Assembly: GCA_026745465.1 (NCBI GenBank)
Contig: JACYXH010000114.1
Span: 865,907-929,906 of the forward strand
Length of the DNA stretch: 64,000 nt
Reading direction: 5' to 3'
From: Lota lota
Lineage: Eukaryota > Chordata > Actinopteri > Gadiformes > Lotidae
Below, in pieces: positions 47,681 through 60,004 of this stretch. The notes beneath the pieces were generated by a model. That model was not told the origin of the DNA. It ran no database searches and worked only from the letters and a program-made list of their open reading frames with translations. A program made the translations under genes and the position numbers. Position 1 is the first letter of the stretch. Every line of letters starts with the position of its first letter.

Positions 47681-48401
47681 TTGGATGATAGAGCCCACTA
47701 AATGGCATTATACAGAGTAGCTACATTTGTTGTTTTAATTTTTTCTAAGGAGATTGGTACAGGCCCACATGCTAGGATGGATGTAGATGACAACAGTGAC
47801 AGTAGCAGCGACAGTGAGATTGTCAATGCAGTTCAGTTTACTAGTGAAGACAGGATTATGTTTGGGACAAGCCTAACCATTTTCAATTATATTATAAGTC
47901 TGAGTAATATGTTGGATGAATGGAATAGGTTAATAGAACAACGCCACATAACTTGATCATTAAAAATGATGATTCAAAATATATTTAATTGTAGAGCATT
48001 TGAACGACTTTAAAACTTAAAAATATGACAAATATAATATCTTTCTGACCTGGCCTCTATTGTTTTGCTTTTTAATAATGCCATGGAGCGGTGTATGGTT
48101 GGGTAATTTTGAAAGTTGCTTCTCATGTATTTTATGCCTTACTGCTCCATTTTATTAAAATGAAATGTAATGTAATAGACTCTAGCGTATATTTAAGAAT
48201 TTCAATCATATAAATTAGGGTTATTTTTTGTTAATTTGCATCAATAAAATGTAGTTATGAATTGGGTACTATTCACTTGTTTGGTGTGTCTGATCAGATA
48301 CTGTATCATACTCACAAATGATGTATTTTGTGAATTAAGAGTGATTAAAATGAAAAATTGAAATATTTGAAATTAATTATTATTTCATTTAAATATTTGC
48401 A

Positions 48402-49360
48402 GGGCACATGGGACAATTTCTGAAGGATAAAACCCTGAGGGAGGCCACCTCCATACTGAAGCTCCTCCATGTCGCTTTTCTGCACAAGGATGCTTCCAAG
48501 ATTGACATTGGATTTGCAGCCGAAACCACCCTAAACAAACTCAAGTCTTCCAAGGCGATTTCAGAGAGGCAGGTGCTGGAGATCAAGATGGACTGTAAAA
48601 GAAACACTTGATCACACTGACTGAGAAGCTGCTGAAAAAGGGTCCACTGCATCACCATTGGTGAGAGGCATGTAGTGCCTTGACCCAAGACACATGGACG
48701 TGTCCAAGGAGCTGTGCGTGCCTCAAATGAAAATAATGTTGCACACACTCGTTGAGGCCAAACATGCAGGTACGAGTCGATGTGGCCAACTTCAGGCCAA
48801 CTTCAGGGAGTTTGACCCCAAGACAGACCAAGTGGACACCTTCCTGTAATTTTCCAGAGGGATGTGGTGAAGGTACTGCTTGTCCTGTCCCATGGACAGG
48901 CAAGTGTTGAGCGAGATTTCTCAATCAACAAGGAAATGATCGCAGAGCATCAGAAGGAGAAGTCACTGGTGGCTCTGAGGCTGATCGTCGACCATGTCAG
49001 GTCTGTTGGGGGCTTAAACAATGTAGAGATCACCAAAGAGCTGTTGCTTTCCGCTGCAAGAGCCAGGCAGAGGTACCATGGGTACCTGGATGAAGAGAAA
49101 GAAGGAAAGGCATTAACCTGAAGAGAAAGGCTCTCACAGATGAGCTGGATGACTTGAAAAAGAAGAGGGCAAGAATAGAGGCTGATATTAACGCACTTCA
49201 GAAATCAGCACATGACTATGCTGAGCAAGCAGGAGCTACAAGCAAACTGACCTTGATCACCGAATCCAATAGCTTCCGCCGAACTGCAATAGAGAAGAAG
49301 GCATCTCTGCTGGAGATTGAAAAGCAGATAGATGCTAAACTTGCAGAAATGAATCGCTAA
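48402..49360 (+). pseudogene. hAT-derived transposase C-terminal remnant
   Basis: From a possible acceptor (TATTTGCAG) the reading frames give LREATSILKLLHVAFLHKDA, then (frame change near 48600, stop near 48670) MDVSKELCVPQMKIML, then VLLVLSHGQASVERDFSINK, which is the hAT dimerisation signature. After another frame change at 49120 comes a charged coiled-coil tail KKKRARIEADINALQKSAHD ending MNR. The order fits a fish hAT-like protein family, but stops and at least two shifts show it is dead. Confidence 0.72.
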
Positions 49361-49472
49361 GCTGGCAAGTGACGTTCAGTTAAGGTCCCGTGGACAGTAA
49401 GACACAATAAAAAAATGTTTTACAACTTGGTCAGGTTCTCACCAGCTATTCTCTCTCACCTCAAGGGGACAG

Positions 49473-49584
<112 letters not shown>

Positions 49585-49934
49585 AACACAAAAAGAAAGC
49601 ACGTGTTATGCAAATGTTCTTTTATAAACCTGTTTAATAGTTTTTGTTGGTTCATGGTAGTTAGTTGCCAACTCAACATTATAAATGTTCAGTTGTTTTT
49701 GTTTTATGATAATTTGACTCAACTGCTGTGTGGAGACGTGTGTGCTTTAAATTAAGAACCGTTTATGCTTGAATGATATGAATAACATCTTTGTTTGACA
49801 TATACTTCGTTAAGTGTAGTCTAACAATGTGTGGAACAGCTAGGCTGTTTAGATCATAAAGTAGAATACAACTACAACACAATATATTATAATATATTGC
49901 CACATATTACATATATAATACATGGTATATTACA

Positions 49935-49980
49935 AGAATTTCCCCTCCGGGGGATTAATAAAGTATAATCGAATCGAATC
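49935..49980 (+). repeat. LINE/SINE 3' tail fragment
   Basis: TTTCCCCTCCGGGGGATTAA followed by TAAAGTATAATCGAATCGAATC resembles the conserved 3' tail with short terminal repeats of fish non-LTR elements. No body is seen 5' of it. Confidence 0.5.
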
Positions 49981-50518
49981 TATATACGTTTGGCATTGAG
50001 AACAGATGCAAAACCATTTATCATGCAACTTTCATATAAACTGCTTGGTTATCCGCAATCACAGCTGTCATCGTCTCTTCTTTAGTACCGTAATTCAATT
50101 TTGTTCATGCATCATGTTCTGAGGCTATAATGCCTGCCATCACTCGTGTGTTGCAGCCTCGATGGCAGGCTCCAAGAGTAAGCCACTTTCGTATTTCAAT
50201 GGGGCAACGTTGCGATGTCGGTCTACTACTCTGCATGCTGCACAGCTTGGCACCCAACATATTGCACCCAACAAAACGTCTCAAATAAGTCTTTTTGGTC
50301 AGCACTGCCAAGCTGTGAGTAGAATTTTCTGTCTGCTAACAGCACTGGACGAATGGCATTGACCCAGCTGACCCGCGTCTGTCAATCTCCCTCTCCGTCT
50401 GTCACTTATTTTATTGCTGGAAGACCTTCTAGACCACCATGCCGTGCTATAATGTATGTGGCGCCACCATGTTACATTTTTAAATAGGGCTGTAGTGACG
50501 AAGACATTTATTTTCTGA

Positions 50519-50837
50519 TGTTTTATTGGAATAATGCTTTAAAAAGCAAAAATGCAATATCACGTAAGTGCTTTGTGGAGGAAGTCAGTGGCTTTCGGAT
50601 CCACTCTTGGTCCGAGTCTGACTCGATTACAGCAGAGCTTCAATGTAAAGCGCGTCGCACACTAGATGAGCCACGGAGCGCCGCGTCGGGCAGCGTCGAT
50701 TGTTTACAAAGTTTACAAGAGTCTTGTTCTGTGTTTAATATAATGAGTGGTGATGGCGCTGGAAGTTATAGCGTGGATGTATGGCAGCGCCGGTGTTCGA
50801 GCTCTGATTGGAAACATGACCCACATAAGTTGCAACG
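50519..50837 (+). repeat. hAT-related dispersed repeat, second copy
   Basis: Diverged copy of 7570-7856. Shared words include TTTTATTGGAATAA, AGTCAGTGGCTTTC, CGGGCAGCGTC, TCTTGTTCTGTGTTTAATAT and TTGGAAACA. Neither copy has an intact frame. Confidence 0.65.
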
Positions 50838-51583
50838 AAGACACACTGCTTTGAATGTATGGGGGTACGTCAAATGATCATACAACTAAAATTGAATGCA
50901 CACTAGAGGTAGTCAGTTTTAGATAATAGCTAATGGTGTACTGGTGAAAAGGTGTGTTCTTGGAAGTTAGAAGCTGTGCCGGAAGAATTGTCCTATTAGA
51001 TGTTACAAAAGTCTCTGGTGCTGTTTCATTTCACATGTATATACTGTATGTCTTGAAATAGTTTTTTTTTTAATATATATTATCAACAAATAAACATCCT
51101 CTCAGGTTTCCTCATTGGGTCCATTTATCTCTTGTCCTATGTGATTGTTCAGTCTAAAGTCATCATATGTACATTCTAACTACTGTATTGCACTTTACTG
51201 AACCTTAATCATGTTCTAAAGCCAATACAAAGTATCATTGTTATATAATTAATGTTGTTCAATGCTTAAAGGGGTGATATTATGCATTTTCGGCCTTTCC
51301 CTTTGCTTTAGAGTGTTATATGCGGTTTTTATCCATGTTTAAGGTCTGCTAAGCTAAATAAAATCAAAGTCCGAGCCAGGGGGAGTTACTCGCGCCCACC
51401 GAGAACGCCCCTCATTAAGCGCCTGAAGCACCTCGTTTGCGCTCACCATTTACTGCCCTGATAATGTGACGTCAGACTCTGCAGTGGGAAGTGCGGAAGT
51501 GCCGATGTCCCGCGTCCGGGCTGTTTAGCCACGACCCAAGCAAAGCTACTTATGGCCGATGGAGTTGTGTAACCTGTAGCGCA

Positions 51584-54500
51584 ATGTCGAGAAGACGCTG
51601 TTCACTGTGCAAAAGCAAATTCTCTTTGCATGGACTTCCGAAGGATCACGACGTAAAGAATGAGTGGTTGCAATTCATTTTTACCACTATTCCGCCGCAT
51701 TACAACACCAGCCTTGCATTGTGTTCGATTCATTTTGCCGACAACTGCTTCCAGAACCGGGGACAGTACGTTGCAGGATTTTCGCATCGGTTACTTCTTA
51801 AAAACGACGCCGTTCCCACTTTGTTTGCCCAGCCTGGACTTTCAGACCAACCTGGACCTCCAGGATCACAACCTGTAAGTATGCTTTATTAGTTGTGGAT
51901 TTGTTCTGTTTAAAACAAACAAGGTAGCTATTAAAGAGTGTTGAGTTGTGAGCTGTGCACCCAGCATGAAAGATACCCAACGTAATTGTGTTTTGGTTCA
52001 ACTTTCCCATGCTCCTATTGCGATCACCGTGATTCTTTGGGACGTCCCAAGATCCATTTAGACATTACTCTGAATGTATCGCCAACAAAACATCCACGTA
52101 TGCATTGTGATGCACAAGGCCATACGTTGATAACACCCAGAGTGTTATTCTACCTGCGTGTGTGTACATGTGTTTACATGCGATTACAGGTGTGTGTGGA
52201 ATCTGCTGAGGGGACAAGCGTTTAGATGTTGACTGTTTTCATGTGATGCCAATTTATTTTCATGACTTCATTTGCCTGTACATCGCAGCAGGACGCCAGT
52301 ACCCAACGCCTCTCCACTCAAGCCCCATTCCATGACGTAGGATGCCAAACGGACCCTCACAAACCGTCTCAGTGGGCACACAGAGGTTGGAATCACCAAA
52401 GGTGGTCTCGGTCCGCACACAGCTGTCCAGGGGTACACTGAGGAATCCCGTGAGAAGCAAAGGTATATTACTCGGGCATGAATGTGTTTTGGCTTTTGTA
52501 TTTGAGATGCAGTACCAGAAATATTGTACTGTACCGAAATAATGTTATCTGACTATAGGAAAGTGCACTTAAACTTTTTCCTATAAAGTTTTGGATTTCA
52601 TATGTTGTGCTGACTTAGACTTTGTTATGAGGTTGGAGCACAAACATATTAAACATTTTTCCTTTTCTTCATAGGAACCCAGGCAACGGTGGCTTGTCTC
52701 AGTGTGGGCACCGAAACCATGTCCCGTTTCCACGGTTTCGGTGGCATCTCCCGCTGTCATCAACACCTATAGAGGGCCGAGGTTTCAGACCCAGCAAGAG
52801 ACTTTGTGTGGAGGAGGAAGAGGGAGACACTTCTACAGAGTTCCAAGCTGAGCCGCTTGACTCATCGTATAACCGTGGCGATTCTATTACAGAGGAATGT
52901 GAAATATCGTAAGTTTCATATTTGCACTACATGTTACTATGTCTTATCAGCAGATATGAGAAAAGCAGAGAGAGTTGGAAAGCTAATGCAAAAATGTGTT
53001 ATATTTTTTTGTTTTATGTTAGGTTTGATCCAACGTCCACGTACGGTGACCCAAAGTACACCGTTTTTGAAAGCTGCTTCAGAGAGCTGTTTGACACCTG
53101 TCCGGTGTGCAAGACAAAGTGTGAGGTCCAGCGACGACAGATGGGCACTTACGTGGCATTCAATCAGCATTGCAGAAACTGTAATTACTCCAGACGGTGA
53201 CAGAGCCAGCCCATTGTAGGTAGTACACCCATTGGGAACCTTCTGCTATCAGCTGCCACATATTTCCCCAGTGCATCGTTCTTCCAAGTGGCAAAGGTAT
53301 TGATATTACCATAGGAAATTTGGAATCAGTGGACCTTTTTGACATATTTTTCATGTAATCCTAGATCTGTAAGCCAAAACGTGTAAATGAGTTAGTCTGT
53401 TTTTAACAGCATCCAACTTATACATTCCGTTAGTATTGAAAACCCTTGCAATCCTCTGTTATGTTTTCTTTAGGGCACTCTGCAAAGTATGGCAGCTACA
53501 GTTTGATGCACATGGAGAGCAACACCATTATAGACCTTCAGCTTGTTTAGGTGCGTTACACTTTGTTTTATTGTTAGGCTTGTAACATGTTGAACAATGA
53601 TTCAGAATGATTATCCGTCACGTTAACCTCATCTGGAATTTTGTGTACCCACCAACAGAGCAATGAAGTAGGTGGTGAAAGAGGGACTGAAGCGAAGCTT
53701 AGATCTTCTGGAGCACAACGGTTTGGAAGTGGACTACATCATTACTGATAGTCATCCACAAAGTCAGAAGTATCTTAGGGAACGCAAGATCACACAGCAC
53801 TACGACGTGTGGCACTTTGAGAAAGGTACTTGTTCATCAAAAATGATTTGTTGCATTAATTGACTGAAAATATCGTTAGTTGCAGCCCTAACTGTCTTTA
53901 GTCAATTACTTGATTGTCGAAGAAACTTGACAAACCAAGGACTGTGAGGTGTTGAAGAAGTGGCTGCGCAGCATAAAAAACCACGTCTACTGGAGTGCAA
54001 CCTCTTAAAGATCAGGGCCTGAGAAGGTGGCCAAGTGGACGTCAGTTCTCAACCACATCCAAAATGTGCACATGCATGAAGACCCCCTCTTCCCTAAGTG
54101 TGAGCATCCGGACAGTGTCTAGGGACCCATGTAAATGGTTGCAACCAGGTATGTAAACAAAATGGGGCTTCAACATATAAACAAATATATTGTAAATGTA
54201 CAAACTCTTCCTTTCATGATGCAAATGTACAAAACCCTAATAACGCCAAAAAACTATTGTTATGTTACTCAAGGGTCAATGGTAGTCTACAAAGTGAATA
54301 AAATCCTAAACAACAAAAGGGTTCTCAAAGATGTGGGGAAGCTGAGTCACCACTACCAGACATCATTGCTGGAGGCCTTCCACAGCTTGGTCCTGTGTTT
54401 CCCATCCAAGAATGTGGTTTTCCCTTTCATGGGAATGTTATGCAGGTAATACTTTATGATGGATTGTGTAATATCGTATAAGAAAGTTACTGATAACTGG

Positions 54501-55109
54501 CTAATAAATGTAAGAAAGAAATTAGTTATGGATCATTGGCTTTTGACATTCTATAATTGTAGGTTGTACTTGGTGATCATCCATTTCAATGGAAATGTGG
54601 ACCACAAGCAAGCTACAACATCTGCAGGACAAGCTGTCTTCACGGAATGTGTTCCCCAAGTCCAGGAAGGGGGAATGCACCGCAAAGCCAATCAAAAGAG
54701 CCCCTACGTACAGTAAGTAAAATAAAAAAAGAAGTTATATTTTTATAACCCAACAGAAAAACATACCAAACAATGTAAATAATTATTGCCAAAGGTTACA
54801 TATATACATGGAACTAAGAAAAGTACTAAAACACAAAGTGACTATTAGACTGCAATGTTTTGCAGACTGCATGCCCTGCTGAGCCTGGTCTTTGATGGGG
54901 TGTTTGAGGACCCATCCCCATTTGTTGAAGGGTTGAAGAAGATCCCCATCACCGCCGACCTGTCCTCCCAGTATGAGGGACCCCCAAAGGAGGTAGTTGT
55001 TGCCCGCCATGTCTCCTGCTTTAGTCAAGGGGTGGCCGGAACCCTGCGTATTGTCCAGCCAGATCAGGAAACTCCTGGCGTATCCGGAGCACAACACACG
55101 AAGGGATGA
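51584..55109 (+). pseudogene. Intron-bearing THAP-domain transposase-like gene, broken
   Basis: Exons with good splice sites: 51584-51874 (THAP domain, C2CH ligands CSLC...CSIH), 52289-52462, 52675-52908, 53023-53296 (CPVCKTKC...CRNC knuckle and SQPIVGSTPIGNLLLSAA), 53474-53550 (GHSAKYGSYSLMHMESN), 53659-53825 (LDLLEHNGLEVDYIITDSHP, YDVWHFEKG), about 53935-54148, about 54270-54444, 54563-54712 and 54866-55109. Defects: frame changes near 52365 and 52755, a TGA at 53198, a TAG ending exon 5, a frame change near 53670 and three stops in exon 7. The DVWH and TDSHP motifs suggest a DDE-type core. Function as a transposase is inferred; this copy cannot encode one. Confidence 0.75.
53862..53934. 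mobile_element. hAT MITE fragment in an intron of the THAP gene
   Basis: AAAATATCGTTAGTTGCAGC followed by CCTAACTGTCTTTAGTCAAT resembles the common fish hAT MITE whose termini read CAGGG(C/G)TGCAACTAACGAT. Only one end is present. Confidence 0.5.
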
Positions 55110-55610
55110 CCACCCTGACTTCCACCCCTAGTAGCCCCAGCACCAGCTGACAAATCTGCGATAGGACAGATGCCTGTATGGAGAGGAAACCGTGTTTACC
55201 GTGTATATACAGGGATGCGTCTGTGAAGTGTTTGTACATTTGCCCAATTTTTATTTTGTATTGAAGAAAACATTAAGTTGTCATGTCTTCATTAGTTATT
55301 TGGGTCATGTTTATTTTAGACAGTTGTATCTCATTTAATGTAATAAAAACATACTCTTCTTCTGTTCTACGCCTCAAAGGTCCATAGTCCGCTCTAAGGA
55401 TGTTGTATATGTTCTGCAAGGTATATAGATTCAAGCAATTGGCTCCGTGCACAAAATGGCTACAGCTGACGTTCGAAGTTGAGTGTGTGGGCCAGTACTT
55501 CCGGTGATTTGACAGCGAGAGCGGGAGACAGCAAGAGTGAAGACAACCGAGAGACAACAGCGACCGAGTTCGAGGTTACAATTATTATTATTAATTACAA
55601 TTAATAATAA

Positions 55611-55766
55611 ATGAGTGTTTTTAGGATTCAAGAGAGGCGACTTGCCTTTCAGAGGGTGACAGCCTCAGCACTTCATTGTGTGCCGTTATGTACCGTTTCG
55701 TCACGTTACAACAAAGAAGTTAGCTTTCATGTATTCCCTGTTGATGCTGCGGTACGGGCTGAGTGA
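55611..55766 (+). pseudogene. Truncated THAP-domain first exon
   Basis: ATG at 55611 gives 51 residues (MSVFRIQERRLAFQRVTASA, then HCVPLC...SFHVFPVD) ending at TGA 55764, where the invariant THAP tryptophan would be expected. Only the first two zinc cysteines (CVPLC) are present, so the fold is incomplete. The following DNA is unrelated. It is a second THAP gene distinct from the one at 51584. Confidence 0.65.
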
Positions 55767-55933
55767 TGACATTAGAACGTGTAGAATTTAATAAGGAAAT
55801 ATTGAACAACACTTATTCAATGATCCACTTAACAATCCACATAGCTTTTTACACTCAGACTCTCAATTCAATCCGTACAAAAGGTATGGTCTCAGATCAA
55901 TTGTAGGTCTGCATTAGTGACATTGGCTTTGGT

Positions 55934-56090
55934 TTTGTAGAGATTTGTTAAACTGAACAACGAAATCTCCACATTTATTGAACAATTATCACTTCAGGTT
56001 TTGTATAGATTTGTAAAGATGAACAATAAAACCTAATATTAGTTCAGGCATTGTATAGATTTGTAAAGATGAACAATAAAACCAGAACAA
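55934..56090. repeat. Short direct repeat, three units
   Basis: GTATAGATTTGTAAAGATGA and AACAATAAAACC recur, with a diverged first unit; spacing is about 50-65 bp. Confidence 0.7.
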
Positions 56091-56154
56091 GAACATTTAT
56101 CAACTGATTGAAACAGAAGTAATTGAATGAACCATTGATTTTTAAAATATCAGA

Positions 56155-57265
56155 TCAAGTAATGATAGAAAAAGAAATACTCCCCCCTCTCCCTTATAAC
56201 CCTAGCGACCTCCGCATCCTTATAGATTATTTGTACAAGAAGGTCCTCCTCTGCAAAAACCACAAAATCGCACCCTGCTTTCCGGTGATAAGCAGCTGGC
56301 CTTGCACCTGCCAATAGTAGCTGTGGCCCGGCTCTTCATGTGCAGGTACCCACAGTCCACATAACTCTTCACATTAGGGCACTTCACCTCCACCAGCCCG
56401 AATGGTGGTGCCTCCGTCGGATCAAAAACGACACCATCTGGAGAGGATCCAAGCCAGGCAGCATCTGGATGGATGACAAATCCTGATGGCCAGTAGTTGA
56501 TGTTTTTAATGTGGGCATATTCCCGAATAGCTACTGGCTCCAGTGGCAGCCCCCTCTTCATCAAGGCTGTCTGAACCCCACCTTTGCGGATGCGTTCTGC
56601 AAGGTTCTCTGCAGAACTGTGACCTCGGACATGGCACACCTCCCGGAACCTGGAAGAGGTAAGCCTCATCTTCCTCAGACTGTGCCACTCTGCGCTGCCA
56701 CTCTGTTCCCTCGTGGCCATCTCGATGGATCTTGCCATGTCGAAAGTGATGTTCAGCGACATTACATTTAGGTGTTGTTGGTGAGTGCACACAAAGGAAC
56801 ATGTGGTTGGGTCCAGCCTGTGACCATCTAACGGCAGGGGTGGTGGAGGGGGTGCGTCTGGGTGGTGGATGATTACCTTACTCACTGGCACTGGGTGCTG
56901 GTATGAAATGGGGCTGCCTTCTTGAACGGTCCCAAAGGCTGAATCGACGAGGGGGACATCACTACTTATGGAGAGTGTGGTAATCAGCGGAGCAAGGTCT
57001 GCCGTGAAGTCCTGGTATGCCTCGTCGACCTTCAGGACATCTGGGTCTGGCAAGTCCCCCCGCACTGCTTTGTAGCGCTTGCTCCTTTGAAAACAGTTAT
57101 GTCATAATTAGAAAAAAACAAAATAACAACTCAAAACAAAAATAATCTGACAATGACTGCAGAATACATTATTACTTGACAGTGAATATTACCTTACACC
57201 ATCAGCAGCTGTGTACTGTCTTGACTTGGGCTTTGTTGAGATGGAGACCATGTTACTCACTCTGC
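56155..57265 (-). pseudogene. YqaJ/lambda-exonuclease-type nuclease gene, C terminus frameshifted
   Basis: Minus-strand exon 57193-57265 (MVSISTKPKSRQYTAADGV, GTAATA donor) and main exon about 57087-56220. The latter carries a proline-rich linker then SGSAEWHSLRKMRLTSSRF, KRGLPLEPVAIREY, AWLGSSPDGVV and GLVEVKCP. The SPDG aspartate and the E-x-K of EVKCP are the metal-binding nuclease signature of the YqaJ-like family. After about 56340 the frame is lost; QVQGQLLIT and CDFVVFAEEDLLVQ are still recognisable in two other frames to about 56155. It points toward the THAP transposase gene (convergent). Confidence 0.78.
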
Positions 57266-57269
57266 CTGG

Positions 57270-58178
57270 TTTCACACCCTATCAAGTAAACAAACAAAAG
57301 AGACTTAAGGACAGAAGTTGGTTAGCCACCATAACATACCATCACAAACTGACCACATTAATACACCAGACAGGCTTCACAAGTTTCTCCATTCCCCTCT
57401 TAATGCGATTGGCAGCGCTACCATAGCTAACTGTAATAGATGTAATATATCTTACCGGAAGTATACACCCACACACTCGAGGGAGCGGAAGTAGAACGGA
57501 AGTAGAGTCTTGCACCGAGCGAATTAGGCTCTAGGCCTGGATGGTGTACCATGCATGTAGGGGGGACTGGAAGCTGCTTCATTTATCTTACAACCTAATA
57601 AGAAAAGTAAGTTCTGAACAACAAAGTGTTTTCTAAAAAAGCAAGTAACTCCTGAGGCAACTTCATTGCATAGGGCATATTATTGATCCAGGAAGCAACT
57701 TCTATTTCAAATACAATGGTGTTGGAATAGATCATATAAAACAGCGGAAAGGATAATGTACAGCGAATGTACCAATCACAACAGATTGATGCAGGTGTTA
57801 CACCGTATTCTGTGACCCCAGGGGTCGCTGTTGCACCCTTTTTTGCAACATGCATGAGTTTGAAGGCATAAAGTCGTTCATGTGCGGAAACATGCACGAG
57901 CTTCAAAGTAAACATCGTATCGCCATCGCTCACTCGGGATGGGTTCGTTCGTTTTGTAATGATGAAGTGGATGAAGCAAAGCGGTTGATTTGGCTCTGTG
58001 GTGACACGATGATGACGGGTCTTTCTTTCTTGATGCAATCGTGAATATAGAAACGGTGTTGGTCAATTCTAAACAGTATTTTACACAGTAGCCTATAGTA
58101 GGAAATACTCAAAGGTAAATCAACGTAATTAAACGCTGATTGTTGCTTCTTATGGGGAAAGAAGCAACGTTGGTGGAT
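57270..58178. other. Stretch without recognised genes
   Basis: Contains the word CCGTATTCTGTGACCCCA at 57803-57820, repeated at the centre of the inverted repeat (58709-58725 for its last 17 bases). No coding support. Confidence 0.4.
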
Positions 58179-59219
58179 CGTAGTAAACGCCCCTTCCATA
58201 GTATGTGTCTGTAAAATGCTAATCAAATCAAATGTATTTATAAAGCACATTTAATTACAAGGGGATGGGGGAGAGATCTTTCTTCATTACGAGCCCCTCT
58301 CTGATTGCTCAAACTGTGGTTGTTTTTGTTATATAAAGCATACAAAACAAGACAATGCCCACCGTTTTTTTATTACTGCAGTTTATGAAATAAACTACGA
58401 ACTAATGCCTGTATGGGCGTGAAGTGTGCGTGATTGCAGTGACTTGGGTGGATTTGCAGCGTAAGGGTGATTTTAGTGACCTAAGAGCACAATTTTTAAA
58501 AAGCCGACAGTATTGCGCCCTGAGTATGGTGTCCACTGAAGCGGCAGTAGCCTGTAGTTACAGTGGAAGCACGGCGGGACGAAGCACCCGACAGCAACCT
58601 GTTTTTCATTTGTCATCCAGTATAATTATTCATGTCTGTGATCATCACAGAGTCCACACGTAACTGGAAACCATCCACGATAGGTCACAATCCATGATAG
58701 CTGGCCGTCGTATTCTGTGACCCCACTGTAAATTTTATCGTGGATGGTTTCCTGTTACGTGTGGACTCTGATGATCACAGACATGAATAATTATGCTGGA
58801 TGACAAATGAAAAACAGGTTGCTGTCGGGTGCTTCGTCCCGCCGTGCTTCCACTTGAACTATAGGCTACTGCCGCTTCAGTGGACACCATACTCAGGGCG
58901 CAATACTGTCGGCTTTTTAAAAATTGTACTCTTAGGTCACTAAAATCACCCTTACGCTGCAAATCCACCCAAGTCACTGCAATCACGCACACTTCACGCC
59001 CATACAGGCATTAGTTCATAGTTTATTTCATAAACTGCAGTAATAAAAAAACGGTGGGCATTATAACAAAAACAACCACAGTTTGAGCAATCAGAGAGGG
59101 ACTCGTAATGAAGAAAGATCACTCCCCCATCCCCTTGTAATTAAATGTGCTTTATACATACATTTGATTTGATTAGCATTTTACAGACACATACTATGGA
59201 TGGGGCGTTTACTACGATT
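58179..59219. repeat. Long inverted repeat (arms about 500 bp, loop about 53 bp)
   Basis: Arms 58179-58682 and 58736-59219 are near-perfect reverse complements, from CGTAGTAAACGCCCC at the outside to ACCATCCACGATA at the centre. Each arm gives the same 79-85-residue frame (MCVIAVTWVDLQRKGDFSDL) of no known family. Arm differences are mostly small indels and substitutions. Confidence 0.88.
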
Positions 59220-59278
59220 CGAATCGGCGACCCTACGTCAGTGAGGCAGGAGCTGTACCACTACACTACGTGGACATG
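59209..59278 (-). repeat. tRNA-like (SINE head) fragment
   Basis: On the minus strand GTAGTGTAGTGGTACAGCTC resembles a tRNA A box, and GATTCGAATCG about 30 bp later a B box. It abuts the outer end of the right arm of the inverted repeat. Too degenerate to fold as a functional tRNA. Confidence 0.45.
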
Positions 59279-59285
59279 TGTATAG

Positions 59286-60004
59286 CCGGGTTGAAATCAC
59301 AATGTTTTGAGAGGGAGCAGTCTTCCAATAGTGGCAGACAGTGTTTACATAGTAGATGCCGTTTATGTGGGATATTTTGCCACAGACATAGTGGTTATTT
59401 GGTAGATGCCGTTTATGTGTGATATTCTCCCATCTGCTGGCGAATTGGTGCATTACGCTTAAGAGCAATCACGTTAATTGACACTGTGACGTCATGGAAT
59501 GGGACATCGACACCAAATGTTTATCACATGTTAAGGGAGGTGTCCTCTATGTGCCTGCCAAGTTTCAAGTTTCTGTTCCCATCTGAAGCTGACTTGTGGC
59601 AGATATAATAATGTTAGATCATTTGCATATTTTGAATTTGCCATAATCAAAAATTGTTTAAAGATTTAAGCTCAGACAGGCCTATAGATCATGAATCTGA
59701 AATCCGTTTTTCTTAGGAAGCTCTGGTTCTGTAGAAGATTTTTGAAGGTTTCACAAAACCTTCACTCTACAGCCAATTCTATCATGACAGACTTTATGTT
59801 CCCAAGAGGATAAAATGTTCAGCATGTCCGCCCCATCCATAGGGGCGGACGGGCTGATCGTTTAACTTTGACCGGATGTTATAGCGCCACCTATGCGCAT
59901 TTCGCCGGCAGACGTTTTCGAGACCTGCTTACCGGGGATATGTACAAATCCCCCAAAGTTGAAAACTTTTGATTAGTGCATCGCAGAGATATAAGCGTTA
60001 CCAA
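59286..60004. other. Stretch without recognised genes
   Basis: Contains two short direct repeats (GTAGATGCCGTTTATGTG near 59350 and 59403) and a small hairpin at 59828-59855 (TCCGCCCC...GGGGCGGA). No coding support. Confidence 0.4.

Larger units (their letters stand above)
51269..55240 (+). mobile_element. THAP/DDE DNA transposon (Kolobok/ISL2EU-like), left part
   Basis: The left flank GGGGTGATATTATGCATTTT and CGGCCTTTCCCTTTGC match, from memory, a very common fish DNA-transposon end. It is followed by a THAP-domain transposase gene split by introns. No matching right terminus is found, so the right end is lost or lies beyond the YqaJ gene. The superfamily name is uncertain. Confidence 0.55.

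Noticed and set aside
47702..47956. 84-codon frame with an acidic serine-rich centre (DNSDSSSDSE)
   Set aside because: Could be an exon of the hAT-derived gene at 48402, but there is no donor in agreement and no recognisable homology, so it was not annotated.
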